Below the pieces are notes generated by a model. It was not told the origin of the DNA. It saw only the letters and a program-made list of their open reading frames with translations, and did no database searches. This document shows positions 52,256-63,094 of a stretch of DNA of 64,000 nt, piece after piece. Within the stretch, counting starts at the first letter, position 1. Every line of letters begins with the position of its first letter. The stretch is from assembly GCF_025602895.1 (NCBI RefSeq), contig NW_026516214.1:744001-808000 (forward strand), given 5' to 3'. Made by a program: the position numbers and the translations under genes. Source of the stretch: Polychytrium aggregatum. Its lineage: Eukaryota; Chytridiomycota; Chytridiomycetes; Polychytriales.

Positions 52256-54990
52256 TGCACAAGGGAGTCAACCACCTCCCATCGACCATCCCAAGAGGGA
52301 TGGCAACCCCGAAGTGGACTGCCCAGAATATGGGCGACCCGGCATCCACTGTCGAAATACTCAAGAAACAGTGCAAGATACTTACAGTCTATCCAGAAAG
52401 AAACGGGACAGTCACTTCCTGGCTTCAGATGTCTGAACCCGCCGACTGACTTGTAGGCCCAGCGGGCAGGCCATGTGATTGTTTCCCGTCTTGGTTGGCA
52501 ATCGAGTGGTTTTGGTTTCGGGAGCACAGTCTTGAATACACCCGGCCGATCTCCTGTGGCGATGATCGACTGGCATACCGAGATCATATTCCTGGCTGCA
52601 TTGATGTCTCGATCCCACAGCGTATGGCAGCTTGCACAGCTCCGTACATAATGTGGCTTCTCGATATCAAGATACTCGGGTGACTCGAGTCGCTTGGCTT
52701 CCCGACAATGTGAGAACACCTGGGATGTGTTGAACTCGTTCACCGAGCACACATGGATCTTGGAGACGGATCGGTCTGGTGGTCGTCTCTGGTGGTGGTG
52801 GAATTGCTCAAAGTACTTGACAAACCTGAGTCTCCTGGGACTGGATGCATATCCCTTCCCTTGCTTCCAGGAGGCATTCCCAAAGGCAATCACCACTTCG
52901 GTCTCCTTTGGTGCCTGGTCGATGACTTGCTTGCACATCTCGTGGACGGTGCGCTGTCGCTTGCTGTGGAGATCGAGTCGCTTGAACCGCCGTCGCCGGG
53001 TCAGGCTGAAGTACAGCTGTTTCTCCAGCATGTCTCCATCGAACACATGGCGAATGTATTGCAGGAAGGGAGCCAACCCAGGGATCTTGGGACTTGGTGT
53101 GGTGCTCATCCACTGCTGCAGACCAAGGATCTTGTGGGTGCTCTGGATCCACTTGGTCGCTTGGGTGGTGCCACATCGATGCTGGTACTCCTTGTTGGAG
53201 AACGACACGATCTTCTCGTTGGCACGCTGTGCCTTGGTCACCTTGACACCGTCTTGCTCCTGGATGGATGGTTGACCGGGTGCCCGAATCACAGCGGTGA
53301 AGATCGATCCCACACCAGGGTCGATCCCGATCCAGGTTGTCCGAGAGTCGTCAATGGGACCGACCCTGGTCTGGATCTTCTTCTCGGGAGTGAGTGCGCT
53401 CGCCTTGTCGTCCTTGTCCACGGGTTCTGGTTTGGCATCAGGATCCTTCTTCAGGATCTTGTACCTGAGTGTGGTGATCGAGCACCCGACTCCATCGGTG
53501 GTGATCTCGCAACCAAAGAGCTGCTTGCCCTCCTTCCTGGCACCAAAGAGTCTCGGATCCAGCTTGAAGTTGGTCTGCCAGAAGGACTCTTGCTTTGTGG
53601 TGTCGTTGACCTTGGTCTTCAGGTCGTCCCACTTGAGACCAGTGCCAGTCTGGTATCCAAGGATCTCCCACAGTGCTTTGGTGTCGAGCTTGATGTACTT
53701 GGCTCGGGCATCGCAGAGAGGGACCAAGGTGCACTGTGCTCGAGGGGTGTTGAGGCGCTTCTTGGTCTAGGCAAGTCGATCGGCCAGTCGCTTGATCCGC
53801 TTCGTGTTCACAGCGATCTGCTTGCACACCTCCTCGTGCTGGGTCTGGAGTGCGTTGTATTGATCCGATTGCCTACGTTCGATAGCGCGACACATCTCCT
53901 CGTTCAGTCGTCCACGCTCTCCTTTCAGAACATCGGTATCCCTCACGAGCCTGGGAATGATCATCTTCTGAAAGACCACCATGAAGAGGGCCTCCTTCAG
54001 GTGGGTCAGTCGAGAGACCTCACTGGCCAGAATTGGTACGACTTTGTACAGGTCCTGGTGGCTTTCGTACCGAAACTCATACAACTGGTCGGCATGGTGG
54101 GCGAAGGACTTCCTCAGATCACCGAGGAGTGTCTTGGAGAGGGGATTCTCCATCAACTTGACACAGTTGTCGACGTGTGTGTGACGTTTGACATCCTTCG
54201 GAGCAACCAGGACCAGATTGCAGTATCGGCGTAGAAGGGACCAATACCGATCGAGAATATGGGTCTCACAGTTGACGGCATAGGCCTTGTCAGCCAAACC
54301 AAGGACCTGTGACCCAGTACCCTTTGGAAGGGACACTGGAGGCAGGATACACGATCCACTCCATGCACTTCGATACATCTCATAGGTTTTGATGATGTGC
54401 CTGTCATCTTCTGGGGTGTTCGTCCTGGCACCCACTGTTCCTGTCTGCACCATATTGAAGCACTTTCGAACGAACGCGGGTTCACTCGACGACACAGTGG
54501 GGAGGGTGATGCCCTCGTCCAAGCACCGCCTGAGATGCAGCTCCAGGAGACGAGATGCTTCGTACTGCACTTGAGTCATGGCTCGGACAGTCTCCTCGAT
54601 CTTGTCGTGCAAGGTGTCGTTCTTGATGATGGCATCGAGAGTGCACTTGATGATCGAGTAGTCGGCCTTGACTTGCTCGTTTGGGCCACAGCCAGGCAGG
54701 GTAGAGCTCCAGAGTGGGTTATAGAAACGGCACTTTGGGGTGTTGCTTCTGGCATGACCCACTTGCTTGCACGTGGCACATACAGGGACCTTGGGTGCTT
54801 GGCTGACCATTTCAGCGACCGAGGCAGGGCTGCTGTCGATTCTGGCTGTGCACTTCTTGGTGAAGGGCCTAACATGGTTGGTCAGGCCACAGGATGGGCA
54901 TGCTTTGATATTGGGCTTCTTGGCCACAGGAGAGTCATTGGGTGATCCCGGGTCGGGATCGGGGGGTGTCTTTCGTTTGTGGGGAGCCAT
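52198..54990 (-). CDS. Fanzor (eukaryotic TnpB-type nuclease), in-frame TAG
   Basis: Fanzors are RNA-guided DNA nucleases related to bacterial TnpB and often carried by transposons. One frame of about 930 codons runs from the ATG at 54990 and is broken only by TAG at 53767-53769 (codon 408). The N-terminus has a basic PHKRKTPPDPDPGS stretch and two zinc knuckles (CPSCGLTNHVRPFTKKC; CATCKQVGHARSNTPKC). After the TAG come the Fanzor-like QCTLVPLCDARAKYIKLDTK and GYQTGTGLKWDDL, the RuvC-I motif WIGIDPGVGSIFTAVI (Asp near codon 557), the RuvC-II region VVIAFGNASWKQGKG, and a zinc ribbon with RuvC-III: NEFNTSQVFSHC, CASCHTLWDRDINAARNM. The first ribbon CxxC is degenerate (FSHC). The C-terminus is unclear: the frame runs into a (GT)n tract, or splices at a gtaagt near 52380. 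A 45-nt in-phase intron ending at the TAG is a weak alternative. Probably a decayed copy. Confidence 0.85.
52200..52254. repeat. (CA)n dinucleotide microsatellite
   Basis: About 27 perfect CA units, GT on the Fanzor strand. The Fanzor reading frame runs into it without meeting a stop. Confidence 0.98.
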
Positions 54991-55943
54991 CTGGCGAGAA
55001 AATAGCAGCGATGGCTGGTTCTTGTCAGGAACGGAGCTGGACTTTGGCACCAGACAGCTGATGGTAGTCGAACGGACGGTCGTAGGACGAAGGGGAGTGT
55101 ATTCAATAGGCTAAGGGCAGGATACAAGAGGCAAGGTGAGGTGCTGGTTCTGAGGCCACAGCACCTCGTTTATATCTCTAAACGCCGTCCTTGTTCGCCG
55201 CAGATTTTTCTTCCACTACAAGGGAGATTGGTTATCTGCGACGGGGGGAGATTAGATCCGAACGTTTCCCTCGCCCGCCGGGAGGTTTCATGTCAGTGCC
55301 TTACCCAACATTGCACATCAAGAAAACAGGACACGGGTTGGGGCGCCCATGAAACCATCCACCGGGCGTGGGAACGCGGTTCATGACAGTTCTGCCCTTG
55401 GGGAAGAGAGAATCTCCTCAAAACCAGCGCATTTTGGGCTGGCAGAGATACTGCGCAGTGGCGTCCTTGATTCAGATCCAGAAACACATCGCTCGCTCAA
55501 TCAGTCGTGGGAAGACATCTTGTCAAGGTGAGTCTTGCCTGATAGCCAAACGATCATGTCATCTCGCTGACACAGTCACGCTTGACTAGGTTTCCAACCA
55601 GAGAGATTCAGATGGTGGTGGTTCTTGTCCGCAATCGGAGTGGAGCTTCCAACAATGATACAATTGGTCATTCCTCCACACCAATTGCTCACCACCACCG
55701 TCAATCGGCTCAAGGTGATACCAAATGCCGTCAACCGACCATGGCCGGATTCCAACTTTGCTGCGCCACATACAACGTGACTTTCAGGTGACCGAGATGA
55801 GCAGCCGCGAGGGGCCGGAAAAAATTGATAGTGTGAGTCGACGGGCAATGCCGGGAGGGCTGGCGCCTCGACATTATCACGTGATGGGGCAGCCAAAGCC
55901 GAGCCGAACGCCCAGCGCCCTGTTCGGCATTCATCTCGCAGCC
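54991..55943. other. Fanzor upstream flank and acyltransferase promoter
   Basis: A perfect 9-bp hairpin lies at 55138-55167 (stem GAGGTGCTG/CAGCACCTC), about 150 bp upstream of the Fanzor ATG, and a CAATTGGT/ACCAATTG inverted repeat lies at about 55660-55687. I found no convincing terminal inverted repeats pairing with the 52 kb side. Short frames only. Confidence 0.45.
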
Positions 55944-57974
55944 ATGTCGTCCCAGACATCATCGTCGTCGTCGTCGTCGCCGGCCCCGGCAGCAGCATCA
56001 AGCTCGCTGCCGGAGGCAATCGCCAAGGCAGCGCTTAGCTTCCCCCAGATTGGCAAAGCAGGTAAGCATGTCCCCGGTGCCCCTGGCCGGTTCCATGATG
56101 CTCGTCTGTGGTGTTGCTGCCATCATGTCCCTGGTGGGTTTGGCCGGGGTTACCAGTTTGCTGACGACTCTTGCCGGTGGCATCCATGCCCTCAATGCGC
56201 CTTGGGTCTTCAGTCCTGCGCATCCACTCTGGATACCAGAGCTTCACCTCAAACCTCTCGCCCCAGTCCAAGGAGAGCTTTGCCAAGCTGTTCATTCTCC
56301 TCTACAAGTCCGTGGTCCAGCTGGCCGGGTAAGAGCAGCGTCGCCAGTCTGTCGTCCCATGCAAGCATCCCAAGTCGCTCGAACCGGGCACCATACCATC
56401 AGCTGATAACCTACTGGGGGGGGGGAACTCCATGTGCTAGATACATCTCCGTCGCCTATGCCTTCCTTATGGATGTCAAGGTGGCGCCGAGCCCGACCGA
56501 GTGGCAGCAGCCCGGCAACATTCTGCTGCAGGTGCTTGCCAACCTGATTCTGCTCTTTGCCCCAACTGTTGAAGAGTGGGCCGACAAGTTCCCCGAGGAT
56601 GGCCGGGCTCTGCTTGTGGCCAACCAGAATCTCTACGGTAAGACATCCGTCAGAGCAAACATGAGGCGCACTCGGCTGCGTGGACTAACATGATTCCGTC
56701 GCATCTACCGCCACCGACACAAGGCCTGGATCTGCTCCCTCTGCTTGCCGTTGTCTATCTGAAGACGGGAAAACTCGTCCGGACCATCTGGGAGCCGTTC
56801 CGTGAGTACCTCCATCGCAGCAACACATGAACGAGGCTCGAACCAAACCACCGGCACAGAAGTGGTCTCAATCCCCTCGGACAACGCCGCTCGCTATTGA
56901 CTGAGTCGCAGTGAATCTCTGTGCATGTCAATGCATCTCGAGAGGGAGGCCTGAGCCAGTGCTGATCCGTTCTCTGATTGTTGGTAGATTTCAAGACTCC
57001 CATTTACAAGCATCTCATAGAGTGTGAGTATCGCCGCCGCAGCCGCTGGAACGATAACGCCAGTGTCGACTGTAGTGGTTCGCCAGTACTGACGACCACA
57101 TGTGCATTCTTGACTCTGCTTCTGCCGCGACCGGCGATGCACTAGACTTTGGTGGTGTCTGCAACGAGCCGCACACACTGGAAGAGCTCATGGAGGCGAG
57201 CTACCCCGTCGTGATATTCCCCGGAGGCATGAAGGAGGCACTCAAGTCCAAGGAAGATGCAAAGTACGGGCTGATGTGGCCGATGGGCAAGGTCAACTTT
57301 GCCCGAAGCGCTATCCGAAATGGTAAGCATGTCATCACCAGCGCATCTATCTGAGCGTTTAGTCGATCCCAGGCGCTATTTGCCGCCGTCGCCGCAGCAG
57401 CGGCAGCAACAGCACCGGACTAACATATCCATGCTTGGTTGTGCCCGCAGGATATACCATCATTCCAGTTGCCAGCGTTGGTGTCGAGGACATGCTTCAA
57501 ATCGTTCACGAGATCAGCCCTCAAGACTTTGACTTTTCTGCCATCCTTGGAACGGAGTTTTCCAACCTGACGATTCCCTTAGCCGTCCCCGGGAGCTACG
57601 AGCGTCTCTATATCCATTTTGGCGACAATATCACGACCAAGACCAAGGACCCTGAAAAGGCCTCCAACGATGTCAAGGCCATCAAGATGGTTCGCGATCG
57701 GACTCGCGACGCCATTTTGGCAGGCCTGGAGAGACTCCTCGAGCTTCAAGAGTCCGACCCAAAGCGATTCATCCTCGACCCGCTCTGGAAAGCCCTCGAG
57801 GACGGCAAGCATTTTGCCAACGAGGCGCTGGAAGATCCCCACGTCAAGAACGGGCTTACGGAGGGCCGCAAGACTCTCGCGAAGGGCCTGCTCTTCCTGG
57901 CCCGCATTATCGACCCCTACGTCGACAGCGAGATGGATCCTGCTCAAGTTGAGCTGGACAAGCTCGAGGAGTGA
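55944..57974 (+). CDS. LPLAT-like acyltransferase with altered catalytic motif
   Basis: Resembles the phospholipid/glycerol acyltransferase group that includes TMEM68 and plant phytyl-ester synthases. Exons 55944-56061, 56214-56328, 56441-56637, 56724-56801, 56988-57023, 57146-57322 and 57451-57974 give 414 codons. The motif around the active site is RALLVANQNLYGLDLLPLL; relatives have His at the position of Gln140 (reading NH instead of NQ). Downstream landmarks fit the family: EEASYPVVIFPGG-type sequence (here MEASYPVVIFPGGMKEAL), YGLMWPMGKVNFARSAIRNG and YTIIPVASVGVEDML, then IPLAVPGSYERLYIHFGDNI. The C-terminal 120 residues are helical. Hydrophobic stretches near residues 50-110 may sit at a membrane. 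The first intron carries a spurious hydrophobic frame. Activity is doubtful because of the His-to-Gln change. Confidence 0.82.
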
Positions 57975-58199
57975 GCGCCTCGGGCATATGCGTCGCTGAC
58001 ACATGGAGCGGACTCGGAGGTTACTTGATCTGACGATATTGTCGTACCCACGTACCCCCACATGCGTACACGCTAACGATGCACCAACTCGATCCTTGCC
58101 CTTGAGTGTCTCGTGTGAACAAAGTGGGTACACATGAGTCCATAGCAGTCGTTCTGTAGCTCAGGAGCTGGCCATCCACGATACTTTATTATTATGCCA

Positions 58200-58839
58200 C
58201 TACTTGGTGTTGAGCGAAAAGTTCCGATAGGGTCCAGCGCGGCTGAGATGCTAGAGTATGGCGGGAGGATTGGCAGCGTAAGCATCATGCACAACCAGCA
58301 CCATATCGGCACCAAGAGCACATCGTACCTCGGTGAAGCGCGAGGACTGGCCGTGGAACTTGAGGGGCATCTCGTGGATAGACGGGTAGTAACTACCGTA
58401 TTGATTCGAAGTCGTTGTGAACAGTGGATGCTGCTTGTTGATCTTGTAGTTCCAAGTGCCTGAAGAGAGCGCACGGATCAGCACAAGCAAGCCTGTCCAG
58501 AACCTCTGCCATCCAGCTATCGACAGCACATCTATCCCTTGCCCTGGCGATTACGAGGCCGCCGATTCAATTGGCTCTCGCCGACTTACCGGGACTGTCG
58601 AAGCGCTCGGGCAGCTTGGGATCGGTCAGATACCAGTGGCTGGTTCGGACGGCCTTTGCAGGTTCCTGGTGCTGCTTCTTGGGCGGTGGTTGTGGATGGC
58701 CGCGGCTCGCGAGATGCCGCTCCATAAGCTCGTTTGCAGCCTCCATCTCCTTCTGATCAAACTCCTCATCGCTCTCGCGAGCGTCACTAAGGGGGTGCCC
58801 CTCCGACATACCCGCAGCCTCGGACGGAATGGCTGCCAT
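58200..58839 (-). CDS. PIERCE1/2-like doublet-microtubule inner protein
   Basis: PIERCE1 and PIERCE2 (C9orf116, C15orf65) bind inside ciliary doublet microtubules of animals. Exons 58590-58839, 58329-58459 and 58200-58250 join in phase to 143 codons. The family signature is in exons 2-3: HPLFTTTSNQYGSYYPSIHE, MPLKFHGQSSRFTE, then HLSRAGPYRNFSLNTK to the stop, compare the vertebrate pattern ..YG...P....MP..(Y/F)H....F...L...G.YRN..LNT. The 83-residue N-terminus is acidic and Gln/Pro-rich, with no signal peptide. Assignment is by motif pattern only. Together with IFT22 it indicates a flagellated stage. Convergent with the acyltransferase; divergent from the small Cys-rich gene. Confidence 0.75.
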
Positions 58840-59324
58840 GTTTAATGAATATCACAGCACGAGCTGGCGCGGGGAGAAGAATCGGGCCGGACGCGACAGG
58901 GTCGGATTGATTCGCGTATGGAGTAGTGTAGCGCTTTGAAAAAGCCAGCAAGCTGCGAGCCAACGAGTGCTCCGGATTAAAAGTGCAATCGTGAGCGTTG
59001 TCGAGGTCCCGGGTGGTTGGTCCTGCAGCGTATGCTGGCTGGATGAGACTCGAGAGAGCTGCAGGCAGATGAGCTGCGAGAGCCTTGGGTAGTTCGGCAA
59101 GCACCGAGGCAGGGACATCCGGGGGGGGGGCCGACTGGAGGAGTGATCGATTGGAGGACAGCATAGCGCAGATGACGAATCAGTCAGATGGCTTTGAATC
59201 AGGCACTGAGCCAGACACGGCACGCATCATTTCGGAGGATGCTGTCAGGTACTCTTGGGTACCTGAGAGCGAGACTTCAGGGTACTCGCCTTTACTCGCT
59301 GTTGTCATTGAACTGGTCGGCAGT
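58840..59324. other. Divergent promoter region
   Basis: 485 bp between the PIERCE-like and Cys-rich genes, with a CAGGTAC/GTACCTG inverted repeat at about 59246-59266. No gene seen. Confidence 0.4.
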
Positions 59325-59642
59325 ATGAAAGCAAGCGCAATCCTCTTTCTGATGGCTCTGCTTCGCGTCGCATCCTCATTCCCACATCGAGACGGTGCGT
59401 ATATTTGAACTGTGGTTTAGATCGTCCTCGTATTGCCCTTGTCGTGCGGGAAAAGGAGCGAGAAACAGAGCCTGATTTTCTCCTGGGTGTCCGGAACATT
59501 CCTGCAAATGATCACAGACTATATTCCCTGCATCTCCAAGTGTCAGGAGAACTGGCTCATATGCCGAGAATATGACAGCCATCCCCCGGCCTGCACCAAT
59601 GCCAAAACGCGGTGTGTGGCAGAATGCGCCATGGCATCGTGA
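59325..59642 (+). CDS. Small secreted Cys-rich protein, 64 aa
   Basis: Two exons, 59325-59394 and 59518-59642, join in phase (GAC split after its G) to 64 codons. Residues 1-19 form a signal peptide (MKASAILFLMALLRVASSF). The mature part has six cysteines in the order C-x3-C-x6-C-x10-C-x6-C-x3-C: CISKC, ICRE, ACTN, RCVAEC. Symmetric spacing and even count suggest three disulfides and an extracellular role such as a secreted effector or wall protein, but no named family fits. The intron has a gtgcgt donor and an atcacag acceptor. The gene is too small for most predictors. Confidence 0.6.
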
Positions 59643-60141
59643 GCGACCTCGATTCACAAGTTCTGGAAAGCTCCAGCGACAAAGAAGCGCTGCGAGTGAG
59701 AGCTGTTGCTGAACGAGTACAGCCACAGCAAACCAGTCAACGCCAAACCCATAGACGCCCTGCTTGGGGGACGAACTGCAATTGAATACACGCATCCGCC
59801 CATCGCCAACCACAAAGCTTTGTGCCGGTATCGCTCACCAGGGATGCTCCGCTTTGCCGCCACTTTCAACGGCGACTTGTAGATTGCGGCTGGTGCACAT
59901 GCTCTCACAACCACCTGAAGGCATCGTCATGGCGATCGGGAATGCGCTTGCAGTGCCACTCTTGGATGTATTTGTGTATTTGTGATCCAGAGGAGGAGCC
60001 ACTAGCCTCACGAGCCGGGCCTCGTTCTCAGCGTCGAATGTTCATGACGGTACTCAGCTGTGGGGATGGGCGGCCCCCTGTCCCGATCCATCGGGCCGAA
60101 ATTTTCTGATCGAGGCACAGTGACTGCCGAGCCAGCGCGCT
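59643..60141. other. Convergent intergenic tract
   Basis: About 500 bp between the Cys-rich gene and CDK7. Open frames on both strands show no protein-like features. Confidence 0.4.
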
Positions 60142-62033
60142 CTAGACAAAGAGTCGCTTGGCAATCTTTCTGATACCGTCTTCGGATATCGCAAAGCTGT
60201 CGTCGGCCTTTCTCTTGTGGGTGGGCTTGGATTCATCAGCGGCGTGTGAAGAATCTCTCATTCTGGGGAGGCGCTCTGGCGCCGTGGGCCGCGGCAGGTT
60301 GGTAAAGTATCGATGTGCGAGGGCCTGCAGCGAAGAACGCGAGACAAAACATGCCCAAGTGAGTCGGATGCGATTATGGTGCAGATACCAGGATGCAATG
60401 ATGGCGTGGATGCCGGGATACGCTAGACATGGCATGGGCCGCATTGAGCACCGCGAAACGCAGTCTGATCTCGCAAAAGTAGGGACCTACATCATTGGCA
60501 GTAATGCGTTTCAGCGGGTCATATATCAGCATGCTCTCCAGCAGATCGAGAACATCCTCGCCTGCAGCCGAGAATAGAGACAGCAGCGGCGGCTTGGGAA
60601 TCGGGGCCTTGGGTTCGGCGAGTGCCCATCCCGGCAGCTCTTTGACGCCCTGTCGGTATTGCGGAGGATTGACGGTCGTTGGTAAGTTGCTGACGGGTGA
60701 AACGACCAGCACATCGACATTGACATACTGGCCAGCAGAACATCGGCATTGACATACTGGCCAGCAGCACATCTACCCCGCCCGTGCAAATAAACACTCA
60801 CCGGCCAGTCCGTTTCGGTAGGAGTTCCGCGTGCCTCAAAGATTTTCGTCAGCTGGCCAATGTCGGTCTCGGCTGCAACATACGGGTTCCGGATCATGAG
60901 CTCGGCAAATATACAGCCGACCGACCACATGTCGACTGCTCCGCAGTAATACGGGGCGCCAAGCAACAGCTCGGGGGACCGATACCATCTGTGGAGGGAT
61001 TGGCGAAGTGTATGATCAGCAGGTTGGCGCTGCAGATTCGTGTCAAAGGTGAATGCGAGGACGTGCGGGCGGGCTATGGCGAGGGAGGCCAGAGACGACG
61101 CTGACCTCGTAACGACCTGTGGGGACATGGCTCGGTCGGGATCTGCATATTCTCTGGCCAGGCCAAAATCGGCAAGCTTGAGCACGCCGTCGCTCGCCAA
61201 CAGCAAGTTATTGGGCTTCAGATCCTGGATAGGGGCGTAGCAGCAGCACGGCTTGATGATATCAGATCCAGCTGGGCGACACAAGCGAAAAGACTTGATA
61301 AACGACTCTGAGAATGCAGTGGCCGCACGGGCTGCAACCCACCCGATGCAATATGTTGCTCTTGTGACAGTGGGCGACTCCTCGAATCGTCATGAGCATC
61401 CAGCTCTTGACATCGGCTGCGCTGAAGACGACGCTCTTGTTTTTGATTAGCGTCTCAAGGTCGGCATCGAGATACTCCAGCACCAGATTGATGTTGGTCT
61501 TGTGCGAGAACACATCGATCAGCTGGTGGTGAAAGCGGCGGCAGTGATGATCATTAGTTGTCGATCGTATCCACAGCAGATCCCGTTGTCAGAGGAAACA
61601 AAGATGTCCAGGCGGGCTTGGACTGAGCTGCTACCTCGATGACATTTGGATGTTTGAGTTCTTGCAAACACCGGAGCTCACGAATGGCCGAGAGATCCAT
61701 GCCGTTGTGTGATCCTGTGGCCACCTTGATTTTCTTGATGGCGACCTTGCGTTTCGAAGACTTTTCGAAGCCTGCTCGCCAGCACAGCAGAATGACGGCG
61801 GGAGGAAATCGTTAGAAACCAAATCCATCTTTGCTTCAAACAAACGGCCCTATGGGCGTGTGTGGGGTATGCTTCTCCCTCCTCCTTCACCTCCGCCGTC
61901 TGTCCTGGATGATCATACCGAGATAGACGACAGCGAAGGTGCCTTCGCCGACCTTCTTGTCCTTGATGTATCGGTCGATCGACGAAGCGGCAGCCGAGCC
62001 GATGATGTCGGAAAAGTCGTGGGTATCTGGCAT
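60142..62033 (-). CDS. CDK7: Cyclin-dependent kinase 7 (Kin28/MO15 type)
   Basis: Kinase of TFIIH that phosphorylates the RNA polymerase II CTD and, in many lineages, activates other CDKs. Exons 61919-62033, 61635-61771, 61343-61522, 61106-61224, 60802-60988, 60491-60649 and 60142-60324 give 359 codons. Motifs: [21 protein letters not shown], the cyclin-contact helix [50 protein letters not shown], and the T-loop [23 protein letters not shown]7-type features: [57 protein letters not shown] and [17 protein letters not shown]. Ser replaces the usual activating Thr of the T-loop. The Lys-rich tail [12 protein letters not shown] and IRKIAKRLF may be a nuclear signal. Confidence 0.94.
60700..60772. 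repeat. Tandem duplication in a CDK7 intron
   Basis: A roughly 30-bp unit with GGCATTGACATACTGGCCAG repeats twice plus a partial copy inside the intron 60650-60801. Confidence 0.85.
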
Positions 62034-62302
62034 CCTTGTCTATCCGTCAGCAGGCTGGATATTCGTCGGCTGGATCGATGGTGTCCCAGACCAGGACCGC
62101 CGCCGACACCCGACAAGCGGCCCGACCCTTGCCCATCTGCACACACACACACACGGCGACTGCGCTTTTTTTCTTTTTTGGCCCTCGCAAGCCCGCCCGG
62201 TTCTGCATCCGTCTGGGCTCGCAATATCGCCAGCAGAGCAAGCATCCACCACCACACCAGCTGGACAGCACACCATCCGCCAGCTTCCACACCGAGCCAG
62301 CC
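62034..62302. other. Divergent promoter region, CDK7 / small basic protein
   Basis: 270 bp with a CACACACACA run at 62139-62154 and an oligo-pyrimidine stretch. No gene. Confidence 0.4.
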
Positions 62303-63094
62303 ATGTCCGACAAACTCACGAAAAAATCCCTTGTAAGCGCAAGGGGTGACCGTCCCTGCATTTGTCGGCTGAGCATCGCTCCTCCTCCGCGGTGGTGTTG
62401 CAATGGGGCTGCCGTTCGACTAAGACCTGTTCTTCTGCCTCGTCTCCTTGCGCTGGGATCCGCCAGAGCTTAATGCTCAAGTCTAGTCCGAGGCCGAGCC
62501 CTTCCTCGCAGGGAGAGCGTTCGAGTCGGTCGAGCTCTGATGCGGCGACTGGCAGTGTCCCGGCTGCCCGAACCAAATCCGTTGGCACGGTGCTGAACAG
62601 ACAAAACTTCAAAAAGACCAAGCGAAAGCAGCTGCGATCCAAGGTCGATCAGGTCCTGGCCGACCAGAAGCTTGAGGTGCTGCGGTCGTCGACGCTGGAC
62701 GACCTCCAGACCAATTGGAAGACATCGAGGGACCAGCGGCTGGCCGAGAATGTGCGGTATTTTACTACCAAGGTCGTCACCGAGAAGGAGGGCGAGCTGA
62801 TGGACAAGGTATGCCGCAGATCCGGTCAATTCCAATATCAGGGAGCCTGGGGCTTGGAGATGAAGCCTGCGGCGCTGGGGGGATGCTACCAGGAGGCGCC
62901 CTGGAACGAACAGGGGGCCAACCCGGCGACACACCCGCTAATATGACATGTCTGGCGTGTCCGCAACGTCATTCCGGCTACTGCAGATCAAGATCCTCAA
63001 AAACCCAGACATGAAAAAGAAAATCAAGGCCGCACGCCGGGCAGCGAAACGCGCGGCTGAGAGGGCGGCCGAGCAGGGATACGACTCGGACTAG
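62303..63094 (+). CDS. Small basic helical protein, 154 aa, family not recognised
   Basis: Exons 62303-62332, 62482-62808 and 62987-63094 join at phase 0 to 154 codons. The ten-codon first exon MSDKLTKKSL is followed by a Ser/Pro-rich stretch, then a long charged helix (NFKKTKRKQLRSKVDQVLAD, QKLEVLRSSTLDDLQTNWK) and a very basic tail (MKKKIKAARRAAKRAAERAA, then EQGYDSD). The composition resembles small nucleolar ribosome-assembly factors, but I cannot match a family. Not secreted, no membrane segment. Divergent from CDK7. Confidence 0.7.

Noticed and set aside
53767-53813. A 45-nt intron removing the Fanzor TAG
   Set aside because: gtgaac...cctag is in phase, but it is half the length of other introns here and the bases it would remove read as ordinary Lys/Arg-rich protein; kept only as an alternative.
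56050-56210. Hydrophobic frame (MSLVGLAGVTSLL...) suggesting a membrane protein
   Set aside because: It lies within the first intron of the acyltransferase; the spliced frame fits the family and the phase.
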